From assembly GCA_963706785.1 (NCBI GenBank), contig CAVPNJ010000003.1:115141-179140 (forward strand): DNA of 64,000 nucleotides, read 5' to 3'. The notes under the pieces are model-generated. The model searched no databases. It was not told the origin of the DNA and saw only the letters and a list, made by a program, of their open reading frames with translations. The stretch's first letter is position 1. Each line of letters begins with the position of its first letter. Position numbers and translations under genes: made by a program. The DNA comes from Pollutimonas sp963706785 (GTDB lineage Bacteria; Pseudomonadota; Gammaproteobacteria; Burkholderiales; Burkholderiaceae_B). Shown here piece by piece: positions 34,071-42,517 of this stretch.

Positions 34071-36122
34071 CTATCCGTCAGGAACTCGTTCCGCAACCAT
34101 CTCGGTGGCGATGAATATCAGGGTGCCTGCCACCGTCAAGGAACCAATCAGACCGATAGTTGCGCCATAGCCGTATTGCCCGACCAGCACGCCGGTGGTT
34201 GCCAGGCCGATGGCGCTGCCCGCCCGTTCCCACATGCGCAAGGCGCCGAGCGCTTTTGCCGACGTGGTGCGTCGCCGGCCCCTCGTGGCGATCTTGATGG
34301 CCAGCGGGATCTGTGTGGCCCGAACGATGGCGTGCCCGATTCCCGCCAATGCGACCGCGCCGACAATCGGCCACAGGCCATACCAGCGGGTCAGGCAAAT
34401 CAGTCCGATTCCCGATATGGCACCACCGCAGGCGAGCAAAAGCGACGCGGCCGAGGAACGATCGACAATGCGAGCGGCCACCGGCGCCGCGAGGATCGTC
34501 ATGAGGTAGTAGATCATGAGCACCCGCCCGATGTCGGCGGGACGTGAACCCAGATCCGACAGGGCCAGCGGAACGATATACCAGATGAAGGCCGCCATCA
34601 TGATATTGGCAGGGATGGCGATGCCCACCAAAAGACCGAGGAAGCGGTGATTGGTGAGTGCGGAACGGGGCCGGGTCTCAGTAGGCATGTCGGTCGGCGG
34701 ACGTTGAGCGCCATCGCCGGACATCATTTTGAGTGCGGCGAAGGCAGATACCGCAACCAGCGCCGCGCCGACGAGGAAGGTATTGCCGGCGCCCAGTCGC
34801 TCCGCGAGCACGCCTCCGACCGCCGTGCCGCAGAACGTACCGCCGATGACCACCGCCACAAATCCTCCCATGGCCCGGAAGTGCCTGCCTTCCGCGCTCG
34901 TGCGAAGCGCGTATTCCTGGCATGCGATGGTGGCCAGCGCATAGCCTGCTCCAGCGACGCCGCGCCACAGGACGAACTCTCCGACGCTGCTGCTGACGCT
35001 AAGCCCGATATGGCTGATGCCGACCGGAAGCAGGGCGGCCAGGAAGACCTTTCGGGCGGTGTAGCGTTCAACGAGCCCCCCGGCTAGAGGCGAAAGGACG
35101 ATGAGAGCGAGCAGATAGGCGATCAGCGGAAGGCTGATCAGGACATCCTGGTCAGGCCAGGTCACATCGGTTGCGGCGGATCGCACGAGCAGCGGCAGAA
35201 AGGACTTGCTCAGTTCTTCTCCGGTCGCAAACAGGAAAAGCGGCAGTCTCATGTCCACGGCGTCTCTCAGTTCTGCGACGCGGGGTGGGGCGACTGTCAG
35301 CCGGTATCGGCGGCCGATGTCGGCGAGCCGATCATCCCGCTGCGTGTTCTCGTGTAGGCTCGACATGGCACGTAGGCGGAGCGCGGCGTAGCGATTGTGC
35401 AAATCTATGGCGTGATCGGAAAAGCGTGTTGCCGCCTGGGTGATGACGCCCCGGGTGCCAAACCTTATTCGCTGAGAGAAATCGCCGGTCGCCTGACGCT
35501 CGAGAATCTGATACAGGCCGTCGAGCGGTTTGCTTAGCGACCTCGTGACCGCTGCGAGCATGATCTCGAACGAGAGCAGAAACACCACAAGTATGACGAC
35601 CAGCACGTCGAGGAATACGTCGACGAACTGTTGTTCGACGTAGGCGCGGTCCACGTTGATGAGGACTTCACCCGCGAGGGTGTTGCCAGAAAGAATTGCG
35701 AAGCGGAGGATGCCGTCCGCGGCGAAGCTTGCCGCATCGAAGGTGGTGGTCACTTGCGACGTTGTAGGGACGATACCGACGGCGCCATCAAAACGCCGCT
35801 CGACCTCGGTAATAGGGATGCCTTCGGAGCTTCGGATGGTGATGCGCGCCACCTCCGGAAAGGAGTCCATGACGTTGAGTAGATAATTTTCGGCGCCCGG
35901 CATCTGGTTGATCGGAACGCCCAAGGCAAGTGCGCGTTCGATATTGTCCCGGACGCCGGTGCCAATCAGTCGGGAGCGGTTGTCGAGTTCCGGTTGTACG
36001 GCGTGATTGAATGAGATCACTGCGATGTATCCCAGCGCGGCCACCGCAATGACAATTAGAAAAGCTGCCAGCGGAATCAGCAGGCTCGCGGCTGAATCTC
36101 CCGGGGACATGGGGGCGGCCAT
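34071..36122 (-). CDS. sensor/HAMP-like N-terminus fused to an MFS transporter
   Basis: A 683-residue membrane protein with unusual architecture. Residues about 12-40: first helix; about 41-165: periplasmic sensor domain; about 168-190: second helix (FVDVFLDVLVVILVVFLLSFEIMLA), then a HAMP-like stretch (LSKPLDGLYQILERQATGDFSQRI) and a cytoplasmic linker to about 280. From about 290 there is a complete major-facilitator domain with some 12 helices (PLAGGLVERYTARKVFLAALLPVG is the loop 2-3 motif). The fusion suggests direct control of transport by a periplasmic signal. It begins two bases after the stop of the separate sensor gene. The substrate is unknown. Confidence 0.85.
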   Translation of the reverse strand: MAAPMSPGDSAASLLIPLAAFLIVIAVAALGYIAVISFNHAVQPELDNRSRLIGTGVRDNIERALALGVPINQMPGAENYLLNVMDSFPEVARITIRSSEGIPITEVERRFDGAVGIVPTTSQVTTTFDAASFAADGILRFAILSGNTLAGEVLINVDRAYVEQQFVDVFLDVLVVILVVFLLSFEIMLAAVTRSLSKPLDGLYQILERQATGDFSQRIRFGTRGVITQAATRFSDHAIDLHNRYAALRLRAMSSLHENTQRDDRLADIGRRYRLTVAPPRVAELRDAVDMRLPLFLFATGEELSKSFLPLLVRSAATDVTWPDQDVLISLPLIAYLLALIVLSPLAGGLVERYTARKVFLAALLPVGISHIGLSVSSSVGEFVLWRGVAGAGYALATIACQEYALRTSAEGRHFRAMGGFVAVVIGGTFCGTAVGGVLAERLGAGNTFLVGAALVAVSAFAALKMMSGDGAQRPPTDMPTETRPRSALTNHRFLGLLVGIAIPANIMMAAFIWYIVPLALSDLGSRPADIGRVLMIYYLMTILAAPVAARIVDRSSAASLLLACGGAISGIGLICLTRWYGLWPIVGAVALAGIGHAIVRATQIPLAIKIATRGRRRTTSAKALGALRMWERAGSAIGLATTGVLVGQYGYGATIGLIGSLTVAGTLIFIATEMVAERVPDG

Positions 36123-36124
36123 GG

Positions 36125-36925
36125 TCAGAGGACCTTGCCAGACGACTCCAGGGCTGCGAGTTCTATTCCGGCACTGATGTACTGGTTTTCGGCGGCTTCA
36201 GACAGGCTCAGCAAAGTGCGTGTGTCGATCCCGAACCCGACGACCGGCGGCGGCGCTAGACTTGTGCCCCCCGCCGCATGCCGCCATTTCTGTTGTTCGA
36301 ACGCCGTGAAGGTGGCTTCGATTCCTGTGAATACCGCGATCAGGCGCTGCAGGCCGTAGCGCAGGATGAAGACGGCCAGGCCGGCCATGAGGAGGGTGAT
36401 CGCCGCGGCGTAAAGGGCAAGGCTCGCGCCCATAGCCTTGATCGAGGTTTCGAGACCGGCCTTGGGGTAGACAATGACGACTCCTCCGATGGCTCGACCC
36501 TTTTTGGCATCCAGAATGGGCATGCCGCTTAGCAGCTGGTTGCCCGTTTCAGCGCGCCATATACCGCCGCCCGACAAGGCATGGGCATTCATCGCTGCCC
36601 ACTCGATACGGGCTGGGGGCACGGTGTCCGTCGAAAGAAGTATCTTTCCATCCGGATCGAAAACATGGATTGCGTCGATTTGGGGGGCGCGCTGCCTTGA
36701 CCGTTCAAGAATGGCGACCCCATTGCGTACGCTGGCAAGTGGAAGCCCTAGGCTGGTTGCGGCGCTAAATGACCGTTGCGCCGACTGAACGAGAACAGAA
36801 AGGCGCTCCTGCACGAGGCTGGACAGAATCGAACTGAACTGAACCGTGGAAAGTACGACCAGTGCCGCCAACACCGCAGCAACCAGCAGGACGACCAGCG
36901 CCCAGCTTCGCCAGAATAGGGACAT
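36125..36925 (-). CDS. two-helix periplasmic sensor protein without an output domain
   Basis: A 266-residue protein: helix 1 at about 8-30, periplasmic domain at about 31-175 with PAS/Cache-like pattern (IDAIHVFDPDGKILLSTD, NQLLSGMPILDAKKGRAIGGVVIVYP), helix 2 at about 183-205, then about 60 cytoplasmic residues starting with a HAMP-like segment. There is no kinase, cyclase or methyl-accepting domain. GAGGGG precedes the ATG. It is followed two bases later by the sensor-MFS fusion, whose own N-terminus has the same layout, so the two may pair in the membrane. Confidence 0.8.
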   Translation of the reverse strand: MSLFWRSWALVVLLVAAVLAALVVLSTVQFSSILSSLVQERLSVLVQSAQRSFSAATSLGLPLASVRNGVAILERSRQRAPQIDAIHVFDPDGKILLSTDTVPPARIEWAAMNAHALSGGGIWRAETGNQLLSGMPILDAKKGRAIGGVVIVYPKAGLETSIKAMGASLALYAAAITLLMAGLAVFILRYGLQRLIAVFTGIEATFTAFEQQKWRHAAGGTSLAPPPVVGFGIDTRTLLSLSEAAENQYISAGIELAALESSGKVL

Positions 36926-36928
36926 TGT

Positions 36929-37096
36929 TCACCCCTCGTATCCGTGCTCACGCAATTTTTTCCATAGTACTTGAAAGTTGGTCGTTCCAGAACATGATGG
37001 GCATGTAACGGTTTCCCGCCGTCCACGCCGGGTCGGTCTCGCCGAGGGAGTCGCAAGTACGATCGCCTGCCTCGCGTCGGAATCGGCTAGTTTCAT
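36929..37096 (-). CDS. possible 55-residue CxxC protein at the head of the sensor-MFS operon
   Basis: From ATG 37096 (open to 37138) a small basic protein ends CPSCSGTTNFQVLWKKLREHGYEG. Its stop is three bases before the sensor ATG, and its last codons contain that gene's ribosome site. A single CxxC and the compact end suggest half a zinc ribbon or a redox pair. No family is recognised and no ribosome site is seen at its own start. Confidence 0.4.
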   Translation of the reverse strand: MKLADSDARQAIVLATPSARPTRRGRRETVTCPSCSGTTNFQVLWKKLREHGYEG

Positions 37097-37303
37097 AACT
37101 GGAACAAGCATCAACCTCGAGGCCGAAATGAGGAGCAAAGAAAGCTTAAGGTGAATACGTGGGGTGATTTATCATGGCACATTCGGTTATCCGTAAGCGA
37201 CGTGTAAATCGGCTTTTCGCAGCGTCACCTGATCAAGGGTCTCTTTGTTGGTTAAAAGTTACCTGGACCGAATCAGCTGTGTCGGTACAGTTAAGTACAG
37301 TGC

Positions 37304-38923
37304 CTACGATTCCCCGCCAGCGGGCCGTGCGGGGTGGTAGCGGTCGAGGATATGACGATCGGCGGGCGGGTCCTCTTGAAAAGCCAGCGACACGGCCTCG
37401 ATGATCTCCGCCCACACGCCGGGCTCGCGCAGCACTGGCATCTGATTTGCCAATGCATTGCTTAGCTCCCCGCGATTCTGTTCGATAGAGCGCAGGACGC
37501 GGTCCGCTTGCGGGTCCGGCATTTCGACGACTTCTTTGAGCGCCTGGCGGGCGCGCCCGTGGTTGCGCAAATACCGTGATTGCTCGCGCATCTGTTCCGT
37601 CAGGGTGCGTTTGACTATGTTGGACAGAAAGACCACATGCGGGCCCAGGTTGGGATAGCGCCACACAGGCCGGACCTGCTCGGTGCCGTTGAACACGAAG
37701 TTGGACACGACACCGTCCGGATAGGTGGTTTGCGTGGATGCGAACGTTATATATTCACGTGCCTCTTGCATCAGGGGCTTGGATACGTCATCCAGCACGC
37801 GGTCGTAGCTGCGGCGCCCCCCGGCATCGTCGGTGATGACCGCCGATACGGGCAGAATTACCGGCTCGGGCACTGCGCCATCACGTCGCAGTATGTCGTT
37901 GATCAGAAAACGGTGTACACGGCCATTGCCGTCGGCCAGCGGGTGAATGTAGACAAATCCGAAAGCGGCCACCGTGCTGCGCATGACAGGCGACTGGCCT
38001 TGTGTGCGCTCGAGAAAAACGCGCAGGCCGTCCAGCATGGCGGCGACGTCATCAGCGGGTGGTGCCACGTAGTGCACGATGTTCTGATAGCGTACCGTTT
38101 CTCCTACGAAAACGGGGGACTGGCGCAGGCCAAAATGGGTGAGCGTGCTGCGTTTGCCCAGAATCTCGCCCTGCAGCTGGGCCAGCGCTTCGTTGGTTAA
38201 AGGGCAGTCGCCTTGACCCGTTCGCCGTGCCATGACGTCGGCGAACCGCTCGATGCGGCTGGCGCGATCCGCTTCACCCTCGATGGCAAAACTGGCTTTG
38301 CTTTCGCGTAGCGTCATCCATACGGCGGCGCGGCGCAGCAGGTCTTCGCCGAACTCGGCGGTCAGGTTCTGGAATAGCTGCGGCACATCCAGGTCGATGG
38401 CCTGGGCCACCGCGTCGGTCTTGACGACCGTTGGGCAAAAGTGCCGTGTGCCCGGCAGGTTGTCGTTAATGCGCCAGCGCGGCGCTTTCACCAGGCGATT
38501 GGCCGAGGCCGCCACGAGCTTAGCGTCGTCGATGGCATCGACATAATTGCCGCCCATGCGCTTCGGCACCCGCAAAGTATCTTCGGTCAGCCACTCGTAC
38601 AGAAAGGCCGCCCGGCGGGCGTACTGCCCGGTGGGCTCGGCATCCACCCAGGCCTGAACAAAGGAAGCGCCAGTCTTGGCAAACAGGCGGGACAGAAATT
38701 CCAGGTGCGGCACTTCGTGGCGCAGGTGAAACTGAAGGTGCGCAGCCGGCTCGGCTGCCGGCCGCATCGCCTCCGGGTACGTTTCCAGCTTGTCGCCGTC
38801 ACTGATTTGTGTGGCCCTCCGACCACCGATCTGGCTTTGCACAGGCAAGCGATCGGTCGGAATGATCTGATACGTCTGGGCTAGCCACGTTGCTCCGATA
38901 GGGTCGTTGGGGAGGTCACTCAT
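37304..38923 (-). CDS. Fic/DOC family protein (AMP-transferase type)
   Basis: A 539-residue Fic protein. The active-site loop is HPLADGNGRVHR (usual HPFxDGNGRxxR, with Phe replaced by Leu) at about residue 330. The inhibitory helix motif SFAIEG ([S/T]xxxE[G/N]) lies upstream at about 214, which makes it a class II, self-inhibited enzyme. The C-terminal 170 residues are helical. Fic proteins usually move AMP from ATP to a target hydroxyl. The gene stands alone, with CAGGA before the ATG and a long AT-rich leader. Target unknown. Confidence 0.9.
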   Translation of the reverse strand: MSDLPNDPIGATWLAQTYQIIPTDRLPVQSQIGGRRATQISDGDKLETYPEAMRPAAEPAAHLQFHLRHEVPHLEFLSRLFAKTGASFVQAWVDAEPTGQYARRAAFLYEWLTEDTLRVPKRMGGNYVDAIDDAKLVAASANRLVKAPRWRINDNLPGTRHFCPTVVKTDAVAQAIDLDVPQLFQNLTAEFGEDLLRRAAVWMTLRESKASFAIEGEADRASRIERFADVMARRTGQGDCPLTNEALAQLQGEILGKRSTLTHFGLRQSPVFVGETVRYQNIVHYVAPPADDVAAMLDGLRVFLERTQGQSPVMRSTVAAFGFVYIHPLADGNGRVHRFLINDILRRDGAVPEPVILPVSAVITDDAGGRRSYDRVLDDVSKPLMQEAREYITFASTQTTYPDGVVSNFVFNGTEQVRPVWRYPNLGPHVVFLSNIVKRTLTEQMREQSRYLRNHGRARQALKEVVEMPDPQADRVLRSIEQNRGELSNALANQMPVLREPGVWAEIIEAVSLAFQEDPPADRHILDRYHPARPAGGES

Positions 38924-39309
38924 GGAATATTCCTGATTGCGCCGGTTTAGCGTGCGTAAAAACGGTGAATGCTTGCTGGCACCGCGCTAATCCGATTATG
39001 CATGCCTAAAATCAATTATGAAATAGGGTTTTTGTCCAAATTTGATTATGATGTGCTTGAGCAGGCGAAGTCAATGATCTGTATCAGCGGATACCTTCCG
39101 GTAGGGTGTCCGAAATTCGTCGCGCTGTTTGACATTGCCTATGTGCGCGTTTATAGACTAGCCGCTTCCCGACGCTAACCCTTGCGCAATATCCATCATG
39201 ATTGCTCAATAACGATTAAAAATAGAAATTTCTGCTCAAATTTGATTTTATATATTCTGCTTGATCGTGGCCCGCGATTTTGGGGGCGTGGCCATCTGAA
39301 GGGCTTTGG
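38924..39309. other. AT-rich intergenic region with near-repeats
   Basis: No gene can be supported. The region is visibly more AT-rich than its surroundings and contains CAAATTTGATT twice, at 39037-39047 and 39237-39247. Each copy lies within a longer imperfect repeat of about 27 bases beginning AAATAG. A 69-codon plus-strand frame at 38969 overlaps it but resembles no family. Confidence 0.35.
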
Positions 39310-39582
39310 TCAATGTGCGCCGCGATTTTCTATGAAAGCATCAGCGCTGAACATGGAAGCGCTCGACCAGGGCTGTAATCTGGCGTGGTGGTCGACTTCG
39401 TACTCATGGATTGCCGCCGTCAACAAGTCCAGCAGGTCAGCCAATGGATGCATGGCCTCGTCCCGCGCGGGCGTGTCGCGGGTTTCGTCCAGAATCGCCT
39501 CAATCAGTGCCAGCGCGCGATCGTAATCCGCCTCATTGTGGATCGCGCCCACGCTCGCAGGCCAAGGCGAGTCTGGCGGCAC
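39310..39582 (-). CDS. HigA-like N-terminal fragment (antitoxin-type, no HTH)
   Basis: About 90 residues from GTG 39582 (or GTG at 39552). The stretch IHNEADYDRALALIEAILDETRDTPARDEAMHPLADLLDLLTAAIHEYE has the pattern of the N-terminal helices of HigA-type antitoxins (xxxDYExALxxIxxL...LxxLxxLVxxYE). The HTH that should follow is absent; the frame ends in about 25 unrelated residues. No HigB toxin gene is adjacent. It lies 45 bases after the alkyl sulfatase stop. Probably a truncated antitoxin remnant, possibly still expressed. Confidence 0.5.
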   Translation of the reverse strand: MPPDSPWPASVGAIHNEADYDRALALIEAILDETRDTPARDEAMHPLADLLDLLTAAIHEYEVDHHARLQPWSSASMFSADAFIENRGAH

Positions 39583-39627
39583 CGGCCGCGGCGCAGATAC
39601 TCGACGGCGCCGGAGCCATCGCGTTCC

Positions 39628-41586
39628 TCAGGGCGTGACGATGTTGAACCACAAATGCGGTTCTTCGAACAGGCCGGCGAATTCCAACAGCTTTTGGGAA
39701 GAGCCAAGGATCTTCGCCCGACCCGATTGCAACGCGCTCTTCCAGTCAAGGGCTTTGGCCTGAATAAGCTTGAAGTCCGATTGTGTGATCTCGACCGTGG
39801 CTTGGGCCGGCATGCCGGGCCCGGTACCATAATTCAACACGGAATTTCCGATGCTCACGGTGTACGTGCGATCCAGGTCCGTAAGCCGGAACGCGATGGC
39901 CAAGGTCTTGTCTTTCGCCTTATCCTCGTTCAAACGCACCGCCATTAGGTCAAAGATCATTTCTGGTGTCAGGGCAGCAATCATGTCTGCATTGTTGCCG
40001 GCGGGCACGGGCAGATCGGGTGCCCCCTGGCGCAGCTCCAAGGCGCCCTGCAGGTAGATTGAACGCCACGGCCCCGATTCAGCCTGATAACCCAGTTGCT
40101 CATAGGCGGCGGCCAGCAGCAGCCGGGCCTGTTGGTCCTGAGGATCGGCGAATACGGCATGCTTGAGCACCATGGCGACCCAGCGATACTCTCCCTGATC
40201 GTAATCATGTTGCGCTCGTTTCAGAAGATGATCGCGTCCCATGTACTCCACATACTTGCGCGCGGCCTCCACCGGTGGCAATACATCCAGACTGGATGGA
40301 TGCGCATCGTACCAACCCATGTAGTATTGATACACGGCGCGGGCATTGTGCTTGAGCGTGCCATAATAGCCACGGGCAGGCCAATGATTCCGCAAGGATT
40401 CGGGTAGCTCGATCAGTTCGGCAATTTCCTCTCCGGTGTAACCCTTGTTCATCAAATTGACCGTGCGGTCATGAATGTACTTGTATAGATCACGCTGCTT
40501 GGTCAGATATTCTCGCACCCGCTCGTTGCCCCAGACAGGCCAATGATGCGCCTGGAACTTCACCTCGGTACGATCGCCGAACAGATCCATTGTTTCGTTG
40601 ATGTAATGCGCCCATTGTCGCGCGTCACGCACCTGCGTGCCCCGCAATGAAAGAATATTGTGCATGGTGTTGCTGGTGTTCTCCGCCATCCACATCGCCT
40701 TGAACTGGGGCAAGTAGGTGTTCATTTCGACGGGAGCCTCCGTGCCCGGGGTCAGTTGCATGATCATCTCCACCCCGTCGACCACAATGGCCTCGCCGGT
40801 CCTGCTTACAGAGCGCGTTGGCGCTATCAGTGAAATCGTCCCCAAGGGATTGGTCATGCCCAAGCCGGAGCCGACGCCGTGCTGCGGTCCGCGCGGCAGG
40901 AAGGCGCCATACATATACGTGGCGCGGCGCTTCATGGCGTTGCCCGCTATCACCCCTTCGCTGATGGCATGCTCAAAGAAACCTTTTGGCGCAATGATCT
41001 CCACCTCTCCGGCATCCACAGCCCTTTGATCGACAATTCCTTTGACGCCAGCGTAATGATCAATATGGGAATGGCTGTAGATCACCGCCTTGATTGGCGC
41101 TAAGTCCACATGCTTCTGTATCAATGCGAAGGCTGCAGCCGCCGTCTCGGTGGACGTGCCGACATCGAAGACAATCCACCCGCTGTTCCCCCGCACGAAG
41201 GTGATGTTGGACAGATCGTAGCCACGCACCTGGTAGATATGCTCGGTCACCTTGTAGAGGCCATCCAATAGGTTCAGCTGCGACGTGCGCCACAAACCGG
41301 GATGCACAGTGGGCGGCGCGGTGCTGTCCTGAGTGATGAAGCTCTTGTAAGAGTCCAGATCCCACACGACGTTGCCCCTCTCGCCCTTGATCAGCAGACT
41401 GGGCTCCCTATGAATCAGTCCCCGGTTCGCATCGTCGAAATCCTGGGTGTCATGGAATGGCAGCGTGCGCATCAGCTGTGCATTGCGCTCCCGTGTGGTC
41501 TGACTGGCCGGCTCCGCCATAGCGCTCGCGGCCTTCAAACCTATCAGTGCCGCCGCCAGCAGGGCCCCCGTAAACGAACTCGCCAT
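39628..41586 (-). CDS. alkyl sulfatase, metallo-beta-lactamase fold (SdsA1/YjcS type)
   Basis: A 652-residue exported enzyme: signal peptide (cleavage near AMA-EP), a metallo-beta-lactamase domain with the zinc motif SHSHIDHYAG near 170, GNAMKRRATYMYG and GVGSGLG, the helical dimerisation domain (DVLPPVEAARKYVEYMG), and an SCP2-like C-terminal domain. The family hydrolyses primary (or sec-) alkyl sulfates such as dodecyl sulfate to alcohol and sulfate. AAGGAGGAG precedes the ATG. It is divergent from the barrel-like gene at 41754 across a 167-base promoter region. Confidence 0.93.
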   Translation of the reverse strand: MASSFTGALLAAALIGLKAASAMAEPASQTTRERNAQLMRTLPFHDTQDFDDANRGLIHREPSLLIKGERGNVVWDLDSYKSFITQDSTAPPTVHPGLWRTSQLNLLDGLYKVTEHIYQVRGYDLSNITFVRGNSGWIVFDVGTSTETAAAAFALIQKHVDLAPIKAVIYSHSHIDHYAGVKGIVDQRAVDAGEVEIIAPKGFFEHAISEGVIAGNAMKRRATYMYGAFLPRGPQHGVGSGLGMTNPLGTISLIAPTRSVSRTGEAIVVDGVEMIMQLTPGTEAPVEMNTYLPQFKAMWMAENTSNTMHNILSLRGTQVRDARQWAHYINETMDLFGDRTEVKFQAHHWPVWGNERVREYLTKQRDLYKYIHDRTVNLMNKGYTGEEIAELIELPESLRNHWPARGYYGTLKHNARAVYQYYMGWYDAHPSSLDVLPPVEAARKYVEYMGRDHLLKRAQHDYDQGEYRWVAMVLKHAVFADPQDQQARLLLAAAYEQLGYQAESGPWRSIYLQGALELRQGAPDLPVPAGNNADMIAALTPEMIFDLMAVRLNEDKAKDKTLAIAFRLTDLDRTYTVSIGNSVLNYGTGPGMPAQATVEITQSDFKLIQAKALDWKSALQSGRAKILGSSQKLLEFAGLFEEPHLWFNIVTP

Positions 41587-41623
41587 GGCGCTCCTCCTTT
41601 TGAATTAAGCATTAAAGCCGACC

Positions 41624-41646
41624 ATTCTGAATCAACGCGACAGAAT
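41624..41646. promoter_or_regulatory. inverted repeat in the alkyl sulfatase divergent promoter
   Basis: ATTCTG-N11-CAGAAT, about 40 bases before the sulfatase start and about 110 before the divergent gene. It has the spacing of a dimeric activator or repressor site. The large SARP-type regulator (42518-46132) is the nearest regulator gene, but its family usually binds direct repeats. Confidence 0.3.
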
Positions 41647-41753
41647 TTGGCCAACAAGGCCACGCGCGAACGGCTCGGTCATTAAATGCTTTTTCAACGC
41701 GCCAATCCTACTGTCGGCTTTTCACTAAAGCGTCTAATTGCACAAGAATTCAC

Positions 41754-42515
41754 ATGTACAAGATCACCTTATGCCTATTGACGGCCTGCGTGCTAAGCAC
41801 TCAGGCCCAAGCCCAGTCCCAGAACGAGGCCAATAACCCGCTGAGCCCCCGCCCCCTCCTCAGCTTCCACGATTACTACGTGCCTGAGCTGCACAATGTC
41901 GACGGCGCATGGGCGAACCAGACAATCGTGCGCGCAGTGCTGCCCAACAAGACCTTCGGCCTGCCCCAACTCTGGCGTTTGAACGTTCCTATCGTTGCTC
42001 TGCATCATGATCGGCTGGGCAGCAAGTCAGGCCTAGGCGACATCACCCTGATGGACATCTTCATGCGTTCCAACGAGCACCTCTCGTATGGAATCGGACC
42101 TATGCTGGTCATGCCGACTGCCTCCAACGACCGCTTGGGTCAGGGCAAATGGCAGATCGGCACCGCTGCCGCCGTCGTGGCCACGCGCTCTTGGGGCTTG
42201 GCGGGGGGGCTGCTGACTTACCAACAGTCTTTCGCAGGAGACTCCGATCGCGACAGGGTCCAGTTGATGACCTTCCAGCCGGCCGTGTTCTACAACTTGC
42301 CCAATGGCTACTACCTGCGCTCCAGCGCTGTCTGGACTTTCGACCTGGAGCAACGCACTCGACATGTGCCCGTAGGCCTGGGTTTGGGAAAAGTCATGAA
42401 ACTGGGGAGCAAGACCACCGTCAACGCTTTTCTGGAACCGCAATACTCAGTCGAAAAGAAAGGCGCGGGAGTGCCGGTATGGCAAATCTTTGGTGGCATC
42501 AATATCCAGTTCTGA
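41754..42515 (+). CDS. outer-membrane barrel-like protein (MetA/phenol-degradation type)
   Basis: A 253-residue secreted protein (signal peptide ending AQA-QS). Alternating aromatic and polar beta-strand patterns (LSYGIGPMLVMPTASND, WGLAGGLLTYQQSF, LMTFQPAVFYNLPNGYYLRSSAVWTF) end in IFGGINIQF with a terminal phenylalanine as in outer-membrane barrels. The layout resembles the MetA-type family linked to hydrophobic substrate uptake. It is divergent from the alkyl sulfatase, so it may help alkyl sulfates or alcohols cross the outer membrane. Function is inferred. Confidence 0.75.
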   Translation: MYKITLCLLTACVLSTQAQAQSQNEANNPLSPRPLLSFHDYYVPELHNVDGAWANQTIVRAVLPNKTFGLPQLWRLNVPIVALHHDRLGSKSGLGDITLMDIFMRSNEHLSYGIGPMLVMPTASNDRLGQGKWQIGTAAAVVATRSWGLAGGLLTYQQSFAGDSDRDRVQLMTFQPAVFYNLPNGYYLRSSAVWTFDLEQRTRHVPVGLGLGKVMKLGSKTTVNAFLEPQYSVEKKGAGVPVWQIFGGINIQF

Positions 42516-42517
42516 GT

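Noticed and set aside
37304..38923. Inactive Fic because of HPLADGNGR in place of HPFxDGNGR
   Set aside because: The catalytic His, Asp, Gly, Asn and Arg are all kept; a Leu at the Phe position occurs in the family and does not show loss of activity.
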